Notes: a model not told the origin generated them from the sequence alone. Shown: positions 33,751 to 43,951, counted from the first letter of the stretch. The stretch is 64,000 nt of DNA from Streptomyces sp. NRRL S-118 (GCF_000716335.1 NZ_KL591012.1:68407-132406), one strand, 5' to 3'. Made by a program: numbers and translations.

Positions 33751-34248
33751 GTGATCCATGACCCGTGGTATGACGCGGCGGCCTCCGGCTGGGGAGAGCC
33801 GGCCGGAGCGGACGAGCCCGCCGCTGCGGGGCCGCGGCGGGCACAGCCGCCGCAGCGGCCCCCGGCCGCGACCGACATCTACCGCGAAGTGCAGCGCAGC
33901 GCCGCCTTCCAGGAGGTACGCAGCCGCTACCGGCGGTTCGTGGTGCCGGCCGCGCTCGCCTTCCTCGCCTGGTACCTGGCGTACGTCGTCGCCGCGACCG
34001 CCGCGCCCGGGCTGATGTCCCGGCCGGTGGCCGGCGCGGTCAATGTGGCGATGATCGCGGGACTCGGCCAGTTCCTCACCACCTTCGTGCTGACCTGGGC
34101 GTACGTACGTCATGCCCGGCTGCACCGGGACCGGGCGGCGCTGGACCTGCGCTGGGCCGTGTTCGACCAGGAGCGAGGCCGGGACAGGGACCGGCGGAGC
34201 AGCCGGGAGAGGGGCCCGGAGTCGACCCGGGAGGAGGCCGGGCGGTGA
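33751..34248 (+). CDS. DUF485 membrane protein (YjcH-like)
   Basis: This 165-residue inner-membrane protein has a disordered N-terminus of about 45 residues. The DUF485 domain follows: YREVQRSAAFQEVRSRYRRF, then two transmembrane helices (about residues 67-88 and 103-124). The tail is basic and acidic by turns (RGRDRDRRSSRERG). DUF485 proteins are regularly encoded just before acetate-type sodium symporters, and here the stop codon overlaps the GTG of that symporter by four bases (GTGA). The GTG at 33751 follows AAGGAGGG. The family is taken to assist the symporter, but its exact role is not known. Confidence 0.9.
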   Translation: MIHDPWYDAAASGWGEPAGADEPAAAGPRRAQPPQRPPAATDIYREVQRSAAFQEVRSRYRRFVVPAALAFLAWYLAYVVAATAAPGLMSRPVAGAVNVAMIAGLGQFLTTFVLTWAYVRHARLHRDRAALDLRWAVFDQERGRDRDRRSSRERGPESTREEAGR

Positions 34249-35840
34249 GCGGAGACCACCAGACCCTGGCGCTGCTGCTGTTCAGCACGTTCGTCGCGGT
34301 GACCCTGGCCATCACGACCTGGGCCGGCCGCAACCGGCGCGGCTCCGCCGAGGAGTTCTACGCCGGAGGACGGCTGTTCTCCCCCATGGAGAACGGTTTC
34401 GCCATCGCCGGCGACTACATGTCCGCCGCCTCCTTCCTCGGTATCTCCGGGCTCATCGCGCTCTACGGATACGACGGAATGCTCTATTCCGTGGGCTTCC
34501 TGGTGGCCTGGCTCGTCGTCCTGCTGTTCGTGGCCGAACTCGTCCGCAACTGTGGCCGGTTCACGCTCGCCGACGTCATCGCCGCGCGGATGAGGGAGCG
34601 GCCGGTGCGGATCGCGGCGGGCACGTCCTCCGTCACCGTGTCGGTGCTCTACCTCGTGGCCCAGATGGTCGGCGCGGGCAGTCTGGTCGCCCTGCTGCTG
34701 GGCGGTACGAGCGAGGCCGCGCGCTCCTGGACCGTCATCGGGGTCGGGGCGCTGATGGTCGTCTACGTATCCCTGGGCGGTATGCGCGCCACCACCTGGA
34801 TTCAGATCGTCAAGGCCGTGCTGCTGATGGCGGGGACACTCGCCCTCACGGTCCTCGTCCTGCTGCGCTTCCACGGCGACGTCGACCAGCTGCTCACCAC
34901 CGCGGCAGAACGCAGCGGCCACGGCTCCGACTTCCTCGCCCCCGGCCTGAAGTACGGCGCGGACTGGACCGCGCGCCTGGACTTCATCAGCCTCGGTCTC
35001 GCGCTCGTCCTCGGCACCGCCGGCCTGCCCCACATCCTGTCCCGCTTCTACACCGTGCCGACCGCCCGCGCGGCACGGCGCTCGGTCGTCTGGTCCATCG
35101 GACTCATCGGCAGCTTCTACCTCATGACGATCGTGCTCGGCTTCGGCGCGGCCGCGATCGTCGGCAGCGACGACGTGCGGGCGTCCAGCGCCGCCGGCAA
35201 CACCGCCGTGCCGCTCCTCGCCCTCGACCTGGGCGGCGGAGCGGGCACGACGGGCGGGGCGGTGCTGTTCGCCGTGGTCGCGGCGGTTGCCTTCGCGACG
35301 ATCCTGGCCGTCGTCGCCGGCATCACGCTCGCCTCTTCCGCCTCGGTCGCACACGACCTGTACGCCTCGCTGCGGCGGCGCCGGCGCTCCACGGCGTACA
35401 GCGAGGTCGCGGTGGCACGCGTGGCCGCGGCCGGGATCGGCGCGGTGGCGATCGGCCTGGGCCTCCTCGCCCGGGACCTGAACGTGGCGTTCCTGGTGGG
35501 CCTCGCCTTCGCGGTCGCCGCCTCCGCCAACCTGCCGGTCCTGATCTACTCGCTCTTCTGGCGGAACTTCACCACGCGCGGCGCGGTCTGGTCGGTGTAC
35601 GGAGGGCTCGTGCCGGCCGTCCTGCTGGTGGTGCTCTCCCCGGTCGTCTCCGGCAGTCCCGACTCGCTCTTCCCCGGTGTGGACTTCCAGCTCTTCCCGC
35701 TCCAGAACCCCGGAGCGGTTTCCATCCCGCTGGGCTTCCTGGCCGGCTGGCTCGGTACGGTCACCTCGCCCGAGCCGCCCGACGAGGCCGGGCACGCGGA
35801 GACGGAGGTACGGGCGCTGACGGGCGCGGGCGCGGTCTGA
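34245..35840 (+). CDS. Sodium:solute symporter, acetate (ActP) type
   Basis: This 531-residue member of the SSS family resembles ActP, which imports acetate and other short monocarboxylates. About 13 transmembrane helices are predicted. Typical segments include EEFYAGGRLFSPMENGFAIA, AGDYMSAASFLGISGLIALY, and the GTAGLPHILSRFYTVPTARA loop characteristic of ActP-like carriers. It is translationally coupled to the DUF485 gene. A CitA/CitB-like two-component system lies convergently just downstream and could control it. The substrate is inferred from the family; other monocarboxylates are possible. Confidence 0.9.
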   Translation: MSGDHQTLALLLFSTFVAVTLAITTWAGRNRRGSAEEFYAGGRLFSPMENGFAIAGDYMSAASFLGISGLIALYGYDGMLYSVGFLVAWLVVLLFVAELVRNCGRFTLADVIAARMRERPVRIAAGTSSVTVSVLYLVAQMVGAGSLVALLLGGTSEAARSWTVIGVGALMVVYVSLGGMRATTWIQIVKAVLLMAGTLALTVLVLLRFHGDVDQLLTTAAERSGHGSDFLAPGLKYGADWTARLDFISLGLALVLGTAGLPHILSRFYTVPTARAARRSVVWSIGLIGSFYLMTIVLGFGAAAIVGSDDVRASSAAGNTAVPLLALDLGGGAGTTGGAVLFAVVAAVAFATILAVVAGITLASSASVAHDLYASLRRRRRSTAYSEVAVARVAAAGIGAVAIGLGLLARDLNVAFLVGLAFAVAASANLPVLIYSLFWRNFTTRGAVWSVYGGLVPAVLLVVLSPVVSGSPDSLFPGVDFQLFPLQNPGAVSIPLGFLAGWLGTVTSPEPPDEAGHAETEVRALTGAGAV

Positions 35841-35852
35841 GGCTTTCCGGGC

Positions 35853-35895
35853 CGCCCCTCAGGAGATCCGGGCCTCGAAGAGCGCCCCTCAGGAG
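35853..35895. repeat. 13-bp direct repeat between convergent genes
   Basis: CGCCCCTCAGGAG occurs at 35853-35865 and again at 35883-35895. The second copy covers the stop codon of the response regulator, which suggests a small local duplication. Confidence 0.7.
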
Positions 35896-36569
35896 GTGGC
35901 CCACGCGTAGCGGTGCTCCGGGCGGCCGGTCTCGCCGTACCTCAGCGACAGCCGCACCCGCCCCGCCCGCTCCAGCAGCTTCAGGTAGCGCTGCGCGGTC
36001 TGCCGGCTCACCCCCGCCCGTTCGGCGATCTCCTGTGCCGACAGCGGACCGCCGGCGGCCAGCAGCACCTGCCGTACGAGCTCCGCCGTGGTCGGGGAGT
36101 GCCCCTTGGGCAGGTCCGGCGCGCCGGAGCCGACCGACAGCGCACCGAAGATCCGGTCCACCTCGGCCTGTTCGGCCTCGCCGCCGCCGTCCAGGGTGCG
36201 GCGCAGCGCGGCGTACGCCTCCAGCTTGGGGCGCAGACCCGCGAAGTTGAACGGCTTCACCAGGTACTGCAACGCCCCGTGACGCTGGGCGGCCTGGACG
36301 GTGGCGACGTCCCGGGCCGCCGTGACCATGATCACGTCGGTCTCGTGGCCGCGCCGCCGCAGCTCCCGCACGACCGCGAGCCCGTTCCGGTCCGGCAGGT
36401 AGTGGTCGAGGAGGACCAGGTCGAGGCCGGGCAGCTCCTGCACGCGTGCCAGGGCCTCCGCCGCGGTGTGCGCGCGGGCGGCGACCTCGAATCCCGGCAC
36501 CTTGGCCACGTACGCGGCGTTGATCTCCGCGACCCGGACGTCGTCGTCCACGACGAGCACGCGGATCAC
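35889..36569 (-). CDS. Response regulator, CitB/DcuR type
   Basis: This 226-residue regulator has a receiver domain (residues 1-120) with the acidic pocket VLVVDDD, the phospho-acceptor Asp55 in LVLLDHYLPD, and the conserved Lys in YLVKPF. The C-terminal part carries a helix-turn-helix (LSAQEIAERAGVSRQTAQRY). This arrangement is that of the CitB/DpiA/DcuR family, which responds to extracellular carboxylates. The GTG start overlaps the stop codon of the sensor kinase gene by four bases (GTGA), so the two are co-translated. It ends 48 bp from the convergent symporter gene. Confidence 0.93.
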   Translation of the reverse strand: MIRVLVVDDDVRVAEINAAYVAKVPGFEVAARAHTAAEALARVQELPGLDLVLLDHYLPDRNGLAVVRELRRRGHETDVIMVTAARDVATVQAAQRHGALQYLVKPFNFAGLRPKLEAYAALRRTLDGGGEAEQAEVDRIFGALSVGSGAPDLPKGHSPTTAELVRQVLLAAGGPLSAQEIAERAGVSRQTAQRYLKLLERAGRVRLSLRYGETGRPEHRYAWATS

Positions 36570-38281
36570 GGGACGACCTCCGCTCCGGGGACGACCTCCG
36601 CCGCCGGAGGGTCTCCCGCCGGGTCGCGCGGCGCCGGTGCGGGCTCCGTCAGGGCCTCCGGCAGCACGACGGTGAACTCGGCGCCTCCACCCGCGCCCTC
36701 CCCCACCCGCACGCTGCCGCCCTGCCGCTCCGCCAGCCGGCGCACCATGGCCAGTCCCAGGCCCCGCTGTCCGCCGTGCGCGGGCAGGTCCTTGGTGGAC
36801 CAGCCCTCCGTGAAGATCACCTCGCGTCGCTCGGCCGGCACGCCCGGCCCGGTGTCCGTGACCCGCAGCACCGCGGTACGCCCCTCGGCGCCCAGCTCGA
36901 CCACCACGACGGGCTCCTCGGAGCCGGCTGCCGCGTCCAGCGCGTTGTCGACCAGGTTGCCGACGACCGTGACCACCTCGCGCGGCTCCACCAGCCGGTC
37001 CGGCAGCAGTGTGCCCGGCGCGACGCGCAGCGAGACGCCGCGCTCCGCCGCCACCGTGGCCTTGCCCACCAGCAGCGCCGCCAGCAGCGGATCGTGCACC
37101 CGCTCGGTGACCTGCTCGGCGGTCGCCCGGTGCACGCCCACCACCTCGGTGACGAACTCCACCGCCTCCTCGTGCATCTCCAGCTCCAGCAGCCCGAGGA
37201 GCGTGTGCATCCGGTTGGCGTGCTCGTGGTCCTGGGCGCGCAGCGCGTCGATCAGCCCGCGCGTCGAGTCCAGCTCGCGCCCCAGCCGCTCCAGCTCGGT
37301 CCGGTCACGCAGCGTCGCGACGGCGCCTCCGTCGTCCGTGGGCATCCGGTTGGCGATCAGTACGCGCTGTCCGCGTACGGTCACCAGGTCCTCGCCCGTG
37401 ACCCGGCCGGCCAGCACGTCCGCCGTCCGCCCCTCCCCGAGCACCTCGTCCAGCGGCCGCCCGGCCGTCTCGGGCCCCACGCCCAGCAGCCGCTGCGCCT
37501 CGTCGTTCAGCAGCCGGATCCGCCCGGCCCCGTCCAGGGCGACGACCCCTTCGCGGATGCCGTGCAGCATCGCCTCGCGCTCCGCGAGGAGCGCCGAGAT
37601 GTCGGAGAAGGCGAGGTCGTGCGTACGGCGCTGGAGCCGGCGCGAGATCAGGTACGCGGCCAGTGCTCCCGCGGCCAGCGCCCCGCCCGCGTACGCCAGC
37701 AGCCCCGGGATGGCCGCCAGCAGCCGGGCCCGGACGCTGTCGTACTCGATGCCGACCGACACCGCGCCGACGATGTCGCCGGCCGCCGCGCGCAGCGGCA
37801 CCTTGCCGCGGGCGGAGCGGCCGAGCGTGCCGCTGTCGATCTCCATGACGTCCCGGCCCGCGAGGGCGTCGCTGGGATCGGTGGACACTACCTGGCCGAT
37901 CTTGCGCGGATCGGTGTGCGACCAGCGCACTCCACGGGTGTCCATGATCACCACGTACTCGGCGCCGGTGGCCGTCCTGATCCGCTCGGCCTCCGCCTGG
38001 ACGGGCCCGTCGGCGCTGGGCGGCGTGGCCAGCAGCTCGCCGGCGACCTCGGGGGAGGCCGTGGCCTCGGCGATGGCCAGGGCCCGCCGCATGGCCTGGT
38101 CGTCGAGCTGCTCGCTCAGCGGTGCCAGGAACAGTCCCGTGGCGAGGACGGTGACCCCGGTCGCGATGGCCAGCTGCATCAGCAGGACCTGCGAGAACAC
38201 CCGCTGCGGCCAGCCGAACCGCCTCCGCCGCGCCGGTGCGCGCACGGCGGGGGAGGGGGCGGGGACCGGTGCGGGGCTCAT
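36566..38281 (-). CDS. Sensor histidine kinase, CitA/DcuS type
   Basis: This 571-residue membrane sensor has one transmembrane helix near residues 28-50, then a periplasmic-type PAS-like domain (about 52-190: YVVIMDTRGVRWSHTDPRKI) and a second helix near 192-217. A cytoplasmic PAS domain (GIREGVVALDGAGRIRLLND) follows. The phospho-acceptor His is in LRAQDHEHANRMHTLLGLLE and the ATPase has NLVDNALDA and GLGLAMV. This is the carboxylate-sensor layout. The ATG at 38281 is chosen since the 25 residues upstream look non-coding. It is the first gene of a two-gene operon with the response regulator. Confidence 0.93.
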   Translation of the reverse strand: MSPAPVPAPSPAVRAPARRRRFGWPQRVFSQVLLMQLAIATGVTVLATGLFLAPLSEQLDDQAMRRALAIAEATASPEVAGELLATPPSADGPVQAEAERIRTATGAEYVVIMDTRGVRWSHTDPRKIGQVVSTDPSDALAGRDVMEIDSGTLGRSARGKVPLRAAAGDIVGAVSVGIEYDSVRARLLAAIPGLLAYAGGALAAGALAAYLISRRLQRRTHDLAFSDISALLAEREAMLHGIREGVVALDGAGRIRLLNDEAQRLLGVGPETAGRPLDEVLGEGRTADVLAGRVTGEDLVTVRGQRVLIANRMPTDDGGAVATLRDRTELERLGRELDSTRGLIDALRAQDHEHANRMHTLLGLLELEMHEEAVEFVTEVVGVHRATAEQVTERVHDPLLAALLVGKATVAAERGVSLRVAPGTLLPDRLVEPREVVTVVGNLVDNALDAAAGSEEPVVVVELGAEGRTAVLRVTDTGPGVPAERREVIFTEGWSTKDLPAHGGQRGLGLAMVRRLAERQGGSVRVGEGAGGGAEFTVVLPEALTEPAPAPRDPAGDPPAAEVVPGAEVVP

Positions 38282-38418
38282 CCCAGGAACCGTAAACGGC
38301 CGAGCCCCCTCGGGGAAATGCCGGACATCACGCCGGCTCCCCGCGCTGATCACCACGCCTATCCTGGGTAGCCGTGATCCGGAGCCGTCGACCGGAAGCC
38401 CCAGCGGAAAGGTGTCCC

Positions 38419-39471
38419 TTGAGCAGCGTGCAGCAGATCCCCGTCGTGGTCCTCTCGGGCTTCCTCGGGTCGGGGAAGACGACCCTGCTGAACCATCTGC
38501 TGCGCAGCGCCCGGGGCACCCGCATCGGCGTCATGGTCAACGACTTCGGCTCGATCGAGATCGACGCCATGACGGTCGCCGGCCAGGTCGGCTCCACCGT
38601 CTCCCTCGGCAACGGCTGCCTGTGCTGCGCGGTCGACGCCAGTGAGCTCGACACCTACCTGGAGGCCCTCACCCGGCCCTCCGCCCACCTCGACGTCATC
38701 GTCATCGAGGCGAGCGGCCTCGCCGAGCCGCAGGAGCTGGTGCGGATGGTCCTCGCCAGCGACAACGAGCGGATCGTGTACGGCGGACTGGTCCAGGTCG
38801 TCGACGCGGCCGAGTTCGACGCCACGCGCGCCCGGCACCCCGAGACCGACCGCCACCTCGCCATCGCCGACCTCGTCGTCGTCAACAAGGCCGACCGGGT
38901 GGATCCGGAGGAGCTGCGCCGCGTGCACACCGTCGTCGCCGGCCTGGCGGACCGGGCCGCCGTGATCGACGCCGCGTACGGCCGGGTCGATCCGGAGCTG
39001 CTCTTCGACCGGGCCGCGCGACGGGACGACGACGGGATCGAGGGACAGCTCTCCTTCGACGACCTGCGGGAGGACGAGCACCACGCCCACCCGCACGCGG
39101 AGTACGAGACGCTCTCCTTCACCGCCGGGGACCCCTTGCACCCGCGCCGCCTGCTGGACTTCCTCGACTCGCGCGCGGAGGGCCTGTACCGGATCAAGGG
39201 CTTCGTTGACTTCGGCGACGCCGACCCCGCCAACCGGTACGCGGTCCACGCGGTCGGCCGCTTCCTGCGCTTCCACCCCGAGCCCTGGCCGGCCGACGAG
39301 CAGCGCCTCACCCAGCTGGTGCTCATCGGCTCGGGCATCGAGCCCGACGCCCTGCGCACCTCCCTGGACGGCTGCCGGGTGACCGGCCCGCACGACGCCC
39401 CGGAGGAGCACAGCATGTGGGGCGTCCTGCGCTTCGTCCCCGACAAGGGCGAGCCCGACGAGGTTCCCTAG
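38419..39471 (+). CDS. CobW/G3E-family GTPase metallochaperone
   Basis: This 350-residue GTPase of the COG0523 (CobW/ZigA/YeiR) group is thought to deliver zinc or another metal. The P-loop is LSGFLGSGKTTLLNH. The metal site is NGCLCCAVDAS, the conserved CxCC. The guanine-specificity motif is VVNKADRV. A histidine-rich stretch, DEHHAHPHAEYE, separates the GTPase from the C-terminal CobW_C domain. The TTG at 38419 was chosen because AAAGG is 6 bases away; a GTG at 38374 is in frame. Its stop codon overlaps the stop of the convergent GmrSD gene on the sequence CTAG. No zinc-regulator site was noticed upstream. Confidence 0.88.
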   Translation: MSSVQQIPVVVLSGFLGSGKTTLLNHLLRSARGTRIGVMVNDFGSIEIDAMTVAGQVGSTVSLGNGCLCCAVDASELDTYLEALTRPSAHLDVIVIEASGLAEPQELVRMVLASDNERIVYGGLVQVVDAAEFDATRARHPETDRHLAIADLVVVNKADRVDPEELRRVHTVVAGLADRAAVIDAAYGRVDPELLFDRAARRDDDGIEGQLSFDDLREDEHHAHPHAEYETLSFTAGDPLHPRRLLDFLDSRAEGLYRIKGFVDFGDADPANRYAVHAVGRFLRFHPEPWPADEQRLTQLVLIGSGIEPDALRTSLDGCRVTGPHDAPEEHSMWGVLRFVPDKGEPDEVP

Positions 39472-41378
39472 AGATCGTCCGTGTCGTCGGGGTCGTCCAG
39501 GCTGACCGCCGTCTCGGCAGTGGCCGGTTCCTCGCCCATGGCCTTGCCCATCTCGGCGGAGATCCTGCCGAGGAGGGCGGCCTTGCGGTCCTCGAAGAAT
39601 CCTGTGAAGTCGTCGCCGGACATACGGTCCGGGGAGATGAGGTGGGACCGGATGTGCTCGGCCACGACATCCGGCGTCGATTCCGCACTCTTGGCGAGCC
39701 GTACGAGGTATTCGGAGGGGGCGGCGCCCCCTATGATCCGGTTCGTGCGCGCCGTGAGCGGGGTCTTGTTCACGATCGAGTTGTAGACCTCCGACGGGTG
39801 CCCGGCCTTCTCGCACCACGTCTTCGGGAAGACGTGGTGAATATCGATCGACTCGTCGAAGTACCCCGTCACCTCAGCCTTCTCTCCCGTGCGCCAGTCC
39901 ACGGCGCCGGCCTTGAGGAGCAATGCGTAGATTCCCTTGTAGGCGGCGCTGTTGCGGGTACGCAGGGTGAGAAGCCGGCCGGGAGCGAATTCCGCCGCTT
40001 CGACGGTCCGGGGCTCCGTTGCCGAGCCGCCGATCCAGTCGACCACATCGGGAAGGTCCTGGCTGAAGCGCGTTTCCGTCGAACCGCCGTACAGCTCGCC
40101 GAACACGCCGCACCAATACCAGCGTGCCAGTTTCTGCTGGGCTCCGGCGCTCTGCGCGGACTCCCCCGCCAGTGCCAGGATGGCGGCGAGAGGGATGAGC
40201 TGGGTGCCGTACGGCAGGAACTTGGTGTCGAAGATGTACTGCTGCCGCAGGAACTTGGCGGCTGCCTTGAAGCCCTGGACCACGACGGGTGCGAAGCGCT
40301 CGTATTCGTCCAGTGCGAGCGCCAGCATGTCCTTGCGCTTGCAGCCGATGCGCGGCCGGCGCTCCTCGGGAATGCCCGCCCGCGCGGCCGCCGCGTGGCG
40401 GTCGGCGGTTGCCAGCAGAGTCACCGCCTGGAGGAAGTCGGTGTTCGAGACGTCCCTCAGGATGCGGTACTCGGGCGCTCGCCACGCCGCTTTGCAGTGC
40501 TTTTCCCAGTGCTGCCTGAGGTCGAATTCGTCGGCGGCGAAGGTGGCGGTCAGCAACTCGAAGACGGTCAGGGTCACGCCGCCCGTATTGACCTTCTCGA
40601 ACACCTGGCAGACGGCCTGTCGCGGTGTCGCCCTGCCCAGGGAGATGACCGGGATCTGGTACCGGTCGAAGGGCTTGATGAATTCGTTGTAGAACGTCTT
40701 CCAGAACTTCCGCTTCTCCTTGTCGTACTCCCAGTGGTCCTCGAAGCCGGATTCCCAGTCATCGGGGTCGAAGACGGAGCTCAACGGGAAGAGGTGCGCT
40801 TCGTACTCCCGCTCACTGGTCGAGTAGTCCTCGACCGGCTCCCCGCGGAAGTTGCGCACGACCCGGTCGGCGGGGAGGAAGCGGATGGCGTCCTCCCGGT
40901 CGGTGTTGCCGTCGACGGCCGCCCGCATGTCGACGTAGAACCACCCCGAGACGCGTTGCTTGCGCAGGTCCTGCGTGACGACGGGGCTTCCCTGTTTCAG
41001 GGACTGGAACAGGGACGTGAGCCGTTGCTGTCCGTCGAGAACCAGGGTGTCCGGCGTCGCGGTGGCCGGTGGCGTGGCGCCTTCGATGGGCCGGTACTTG
41101 AACCGGACATCACCACCTGCCTGCAGCAGCATCACCGTACCGACGGGATAGCTCAGAGATATCGACGCGAGCAGACTCGCGATGTTCGGATGAGGCCAGA
41201 CCCAGCCGCGCTGGAACTCGGGCAGCTGCGCCCGGCCGTCCTCGACCTGGCGCAGCAGATCGCGCAACGGGCGCTTGTCGATGCTGAATGCCTCTTCCGT
41301 CAACGCTGGCCATCCTTCCCCAGGGGTGCCGGACACACCGGCAGCCTCCGCGAGCGTCGGGGGAGGGCTGCCGATCAT
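39468..41378 (-). CDS. GmrSD-like restriction protein (DUF262-DUF1524)
   Basis: This 636-residue protein fuses a DUF262 domain (GmrS-like, ParB-related nucleotidase) to a DUF1524 HNH nuclease domain (GmrD-like). The first carries LPEFQRGWVWP (residues 52-62) and the diagnostic DGQQRLTSLF (from residue 115). The second carries IDIHHVFPK (residues 511-519), with the paired His of the HNH fold, and NKTPLTARTNRIIGG. Single-chain GmrSD enzymes cut modified phage DNA. It lies 119 bp downstream of parC on the same strand. The ATG at 41378 follows a possible -10 (TAGCCT), so the N-terminus is uncertain; a start at 41459 is in frame. Confidence 0.88.
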   Translation of the reverse strand: MIGSPPPTLAEAAGVSGTPGEGWPALTEEAFSIDKRPLRDLLRQVEDGRAQLPEFQRGWVWPHPNIASLLASISLSYPVGTVMLLQAGGDVRFKYRPIEGATPPATATPDTLVLDGQQRLTSLFQSLKQGSPVVTQDLRKQRVSGWFYVDMRAAVDGNTDREDAIRFLPADRVVRNFRGEPVEDYSTSEREYEAHLFPLSSVFDPDDWESGFEDHWEYDKEKRKFWKTFYNEFIKPFDRYQIPVISLGRATPRQAVCQVFEKVNTGGVTLTVFELLTATFAADEFDLRQHWEKHCKAAWRAPEYRILRDVSNTDFLQAVTLLATADRHAAAARAGIPEERRPRIGCKRKDMLALALDEYERFAPVVVQGFKAAAKFLRQQYIFDTKFLPYGTQLIPLAAILALAGESAQSAGAQQKLARWYWCGVFGELYGGSTETRFSQDLPDVVDWIGGSATEPRTVEAAEFAPGRLLTLRTRNSAAYKGIYALLLKAGAVDWRTGEKAEVTGYFDESIDIHHVFPKTWCEKAGHPSEVYNSIVNKTPLTARTNRIIGGAAPSEYLVRLAKSAESTPDVVAEHIRSHLISPDRMSGDDFTGFFEDRKAALLGRISAEMGKAMGEEPATAETAVSLDDPDDTDDL

Positions 41379-41497
41379 GTCGAGGCTATCCGGCGTACCG
41401 GGCCGGCATGCGGGAATCGGCAGGACATCGCCGTGAGACACGAAGACCTCCCGCGGCACGGCGTGAACCGCCGACCGCAGGAGGTCCTCGCGCCGGG

Positions 41498-43951
41498 TTA
41501 CGACGCCGGGCCCGCCACCACCGCGACCGGCTTCGGGAGCGGCGTGCCCGAGCCGTCGCGGCGCGGGTCGGGCTCCGGCAGGTCGACCGGGGAGCCGTTC
41601 TTCTGGGCCGCCCGGGCCGGGGCGGCCCCCGCCCAGGCCAGGATCAGCATGTCCTCGCCCTTCAGGAAGCGCTGGCAGCGCACGCCGCCCGTCGCCCGGC
41701 CCTTGCGCGGGTACTGGTCGAACGGGGTCAGCTTCGCCGACGTGCCCGCCTCCGGGTCCAGCGCGCCGGACGAGCCGGCGACCGTGAAGACCACCGCGTC
41801 CGCCGCCGGGTCGACCGCGGTGAACGAGATCACCTCGGCGCCGGCCGACAGCTTGATCCCCGTCATACCGCCCGCCGGGCGGCCCTGCGGCCGCACCTGG
41901 GAGGCCGGGTAGCGCAGCAGCTGCGCGTCGGAGGTGATGAAGACCAGGTCCTCCTCGCCGGTGCGCAGCTCGGCCGCGCCCACGATCCGGTCACCCTCCT
42001 TGAGGGTGATCACCTCCAGCTCCTCCTTGTTCGCCGGGTAGTCCGGCACGACGCGCTTGACGACGCCCTGGAGCGTGCCGATCGCCAGACCCGGGGACGA
42101 CTCGTCCAGCGTGGTCAGGCAGACCACCGTCTCGTCCTTCTCCAGCGTCAGGAACTCGGAGATCTGCGCCCCGCCCGACAGGTTCGGCGCGGACGCCGTG
42201 TCCGGCAGCTGCGGCAGGTCGATCACCGACAGCCGCAGCAGCCGCCCGGCGGACGTCACCGCGCCCACCTCGCCGCGCTGCGTCGCGGGCACCGCCGAGA
42301 CGATCACGTCGTGCTTGGTGCGCCGGCCGCCGCTGTCCGGGAGCGGCTCGCCGCTCGCCGTGCGCGCCAGCAGACCCGTCGACGACAGCATCACCCGGCA
42401 CGGGTCGTCCGCGACCTGCAGCGACGCCGCCTGGACCGGCGTGCCCGCCGACTCCAGCAGCACCGTGCGCCGCTCGGTGCCGAACTTCTTGGCCACCGCG
42501 GCGAGTTCCGACGAGACCAGCTTGCGCAGCTCGGCGTCCGAGTCCAGGATCCGGGTCAGCTCCGCGATCTCGGCGTTCAGCCGGTCCCGCTCGCTCTCCA
42601 GCTCCAGCCGGTCGAACTTGGTGAGCCGGCGCAGCGGGGTGTCCAGGATGTACTGCGTCTGGACCTCGCTCAGCGAGAACCGCTCGATCAGCCGCTCCTT
42701 GGCCTGCGCCGAGTTCTCGCTCGACCGGATCAGCCGGATGACCTCGTCGATGTCGAGGAGCGCGACGAGCAGGCCCTCGACCAGGTGCAGCCGGTCCCGC
42801 TTCTTGCCGCGCCGGAACTCGCTGCGGCGCCGCACGACCTCGAAGCGGTGGTCGAGGTAGACCTCCAGCAGTTCCTTCAGGCCCAGCGTCAGGGGCTGCC
42901 CGTCGACCAGCGCCACGTTGTTGATGCCGAAGGACTCCTCCATCGGCGTCAGCTTGTACAGCTGCTCCAGCACGGCCTCGGGGATGAAGCCGTTCTTGAC
43001 CTCGATGACCAGCCGCAGGCCGTGCTCGCGGTCGGTCAGGTCCTTGACGTCGGCGATGCCCTGGAGCTTCTTGGCCGCGACCAGATCCTTGATCTTGGCG
43101 ATGACCTTCTCGGGGCCGACCGTGAAGGGCAGTTCGGTGACGACCAGTCCCTTGCGCCGGGGCGTCACGTTCTCCACGGCCACGGTGGCGCGGATCTTGA
43201 AGGTGCCGCGGCCCGTCTCGTACGCGTCCTTGATCCCGGACAGCCCCACGATCCGGCCGCCGGTCGGCAGGTCCGGCCCCGGCACGTACCGCATCAGGGT
43301 CTCCAGGTCCGCGCCCGGGTGCCTGATCAGGTGCCGGGCCGCGGCGATGACCTCGCCCAGGTTGTGCGGCGGCATGTTGGTCGCCATGCCGACCGCGATC
43401 CCGGACGCGCCGTTGACCAAAAGGTTGGGGAAGGCGGCGGGCAGCGCGACCGGCTCGCGCTCCTGCCCGTCGTAGTTCGGTGTGAAGTCGACGGTGTCCT
43501 CGTCGATCGACTCCGTCATGAGGGAGGTGGCGTCCGCCATCCGGCACTCGGTGTACCGCATCGCCGCCGGCGGGTCGTCGTTGCCGAGGGAGCCGAAGTT
43601 GCCGTGGCCGTCCACCAGCGGCAGGCGCATGGAGAAGGGCTGCGCCATGCGCACCAGCGCGTCGTAGATCGAGGCGTCGCCGTGGGGGTGCAGCTTGCCC
43701 ATCACCTCGCCGACGACCCGGGCGCACTTGACGAAGCCGCGTTCGGGCCGCAGGCCCATCTCGTTCATCTGGTACACGATGCGGCGGTGCACCGGCTTCA
43801 TGCCGTCGCGGGCGTCGGGCAGTGCCCGGGAGTAGATCACCGAGTACGCGTACTCGAGGAAGGAGCCCTGCATTTCGTCGACGACGTCGATGTCGAGGAT
43901 CCGCTCCTCGAAGTCGTCGGGCTGCGCGGTCTTCGTGCTGCGGCGGGCCAT
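41498..43951 (-). CDS. parC: DNA topoisomerase IV subunit A
   Basis: This DNA-cleaving subunit of topoisomerase IV (often annotated as GyrA2) is 817 residues. The catalytic tyrosine is Tyr133 in [10 protein letters not shown]. The quinolone-determining region reads [17 protein letters not shown], with the key Ser at 94. The GyrA-motif-like stretch [11 protein letters not shown] and a coiled-coil region around 400-470 follow. The C-terminal beta-pinwheel has about five blades. It lacks the canonical gyrase-specific GyrA box, which supports topoisomerase IV. The ATG at 43951 has GAAGGAG 10-11 bases before it. It is divergent from the M16 peptidase pair. Confidence 0.95.
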   Translation of the reverse strand: MARRSTKTAQPDDFEERILDIDVVDEMQGSFLEYAYSVIYSRALPDARDGMKPVHRRIVYQMNEMGLRPERGFVKCARVVGEVMGKLHPHGDASIYDALVRMAQPFSMRLPLVDGHGNFGSLGNDDPPAAMRYTECRMADATSLMTESIDEDTVDFTPNYDGQEREPVALPAAFPNLLVNGASGIAVGMATNMPPHNLGEVIAAARHLIRHPGADLETLMRYVPGPDLPTGGRIVGLSGIKDAYETGRGTFKIRATVAVENVTPRRKGLVVTELPFTVGPEKVIAKIKDLVAAKKLQGIADVKDLTDREHGLRLVIEVKNGFIPEAVLEQLYKLTPMEESFGINNVALVDGQPLTLGLKELLEVYLDHRFEVVRRRSEFRRGKKRDRLHLVEGLLVALLDIDEVIRLIRSSENSAQAKERLIERFSLSEVQTQYILDTPLRRLTKFDRLELESERDRLNAEIAELTRILDSDAELRKLVSSELAAVAKKFGTERRTVLLESAGTPVQAASLQVADDPCRVMLSSTGLLARTASGEPLPDSGGRRTKHDVIVSAVPATQRGEVGAVTSAGRLLRLSVIDLPQLPDTASAPNLSGGAQISEFLTLEKDETVVCLTTLDESSPGLAIGTLQGVVKRVVPDYPANKEELEVITLKEGDRIVGAAELRTGEEDLVFITSDAQLLRYPASQVRPQGRPAGGMTGIKLSAGAEVISFTAVDPAADAVVFTVAGSSGALDPEAGTSAKLTPFDQYPRKGRATGGVRCQRFLKGEDMLILAWAGAAPARAAQKNGSPVDLPEPDPRRDGSGTPLPKPVAVVAGPAS

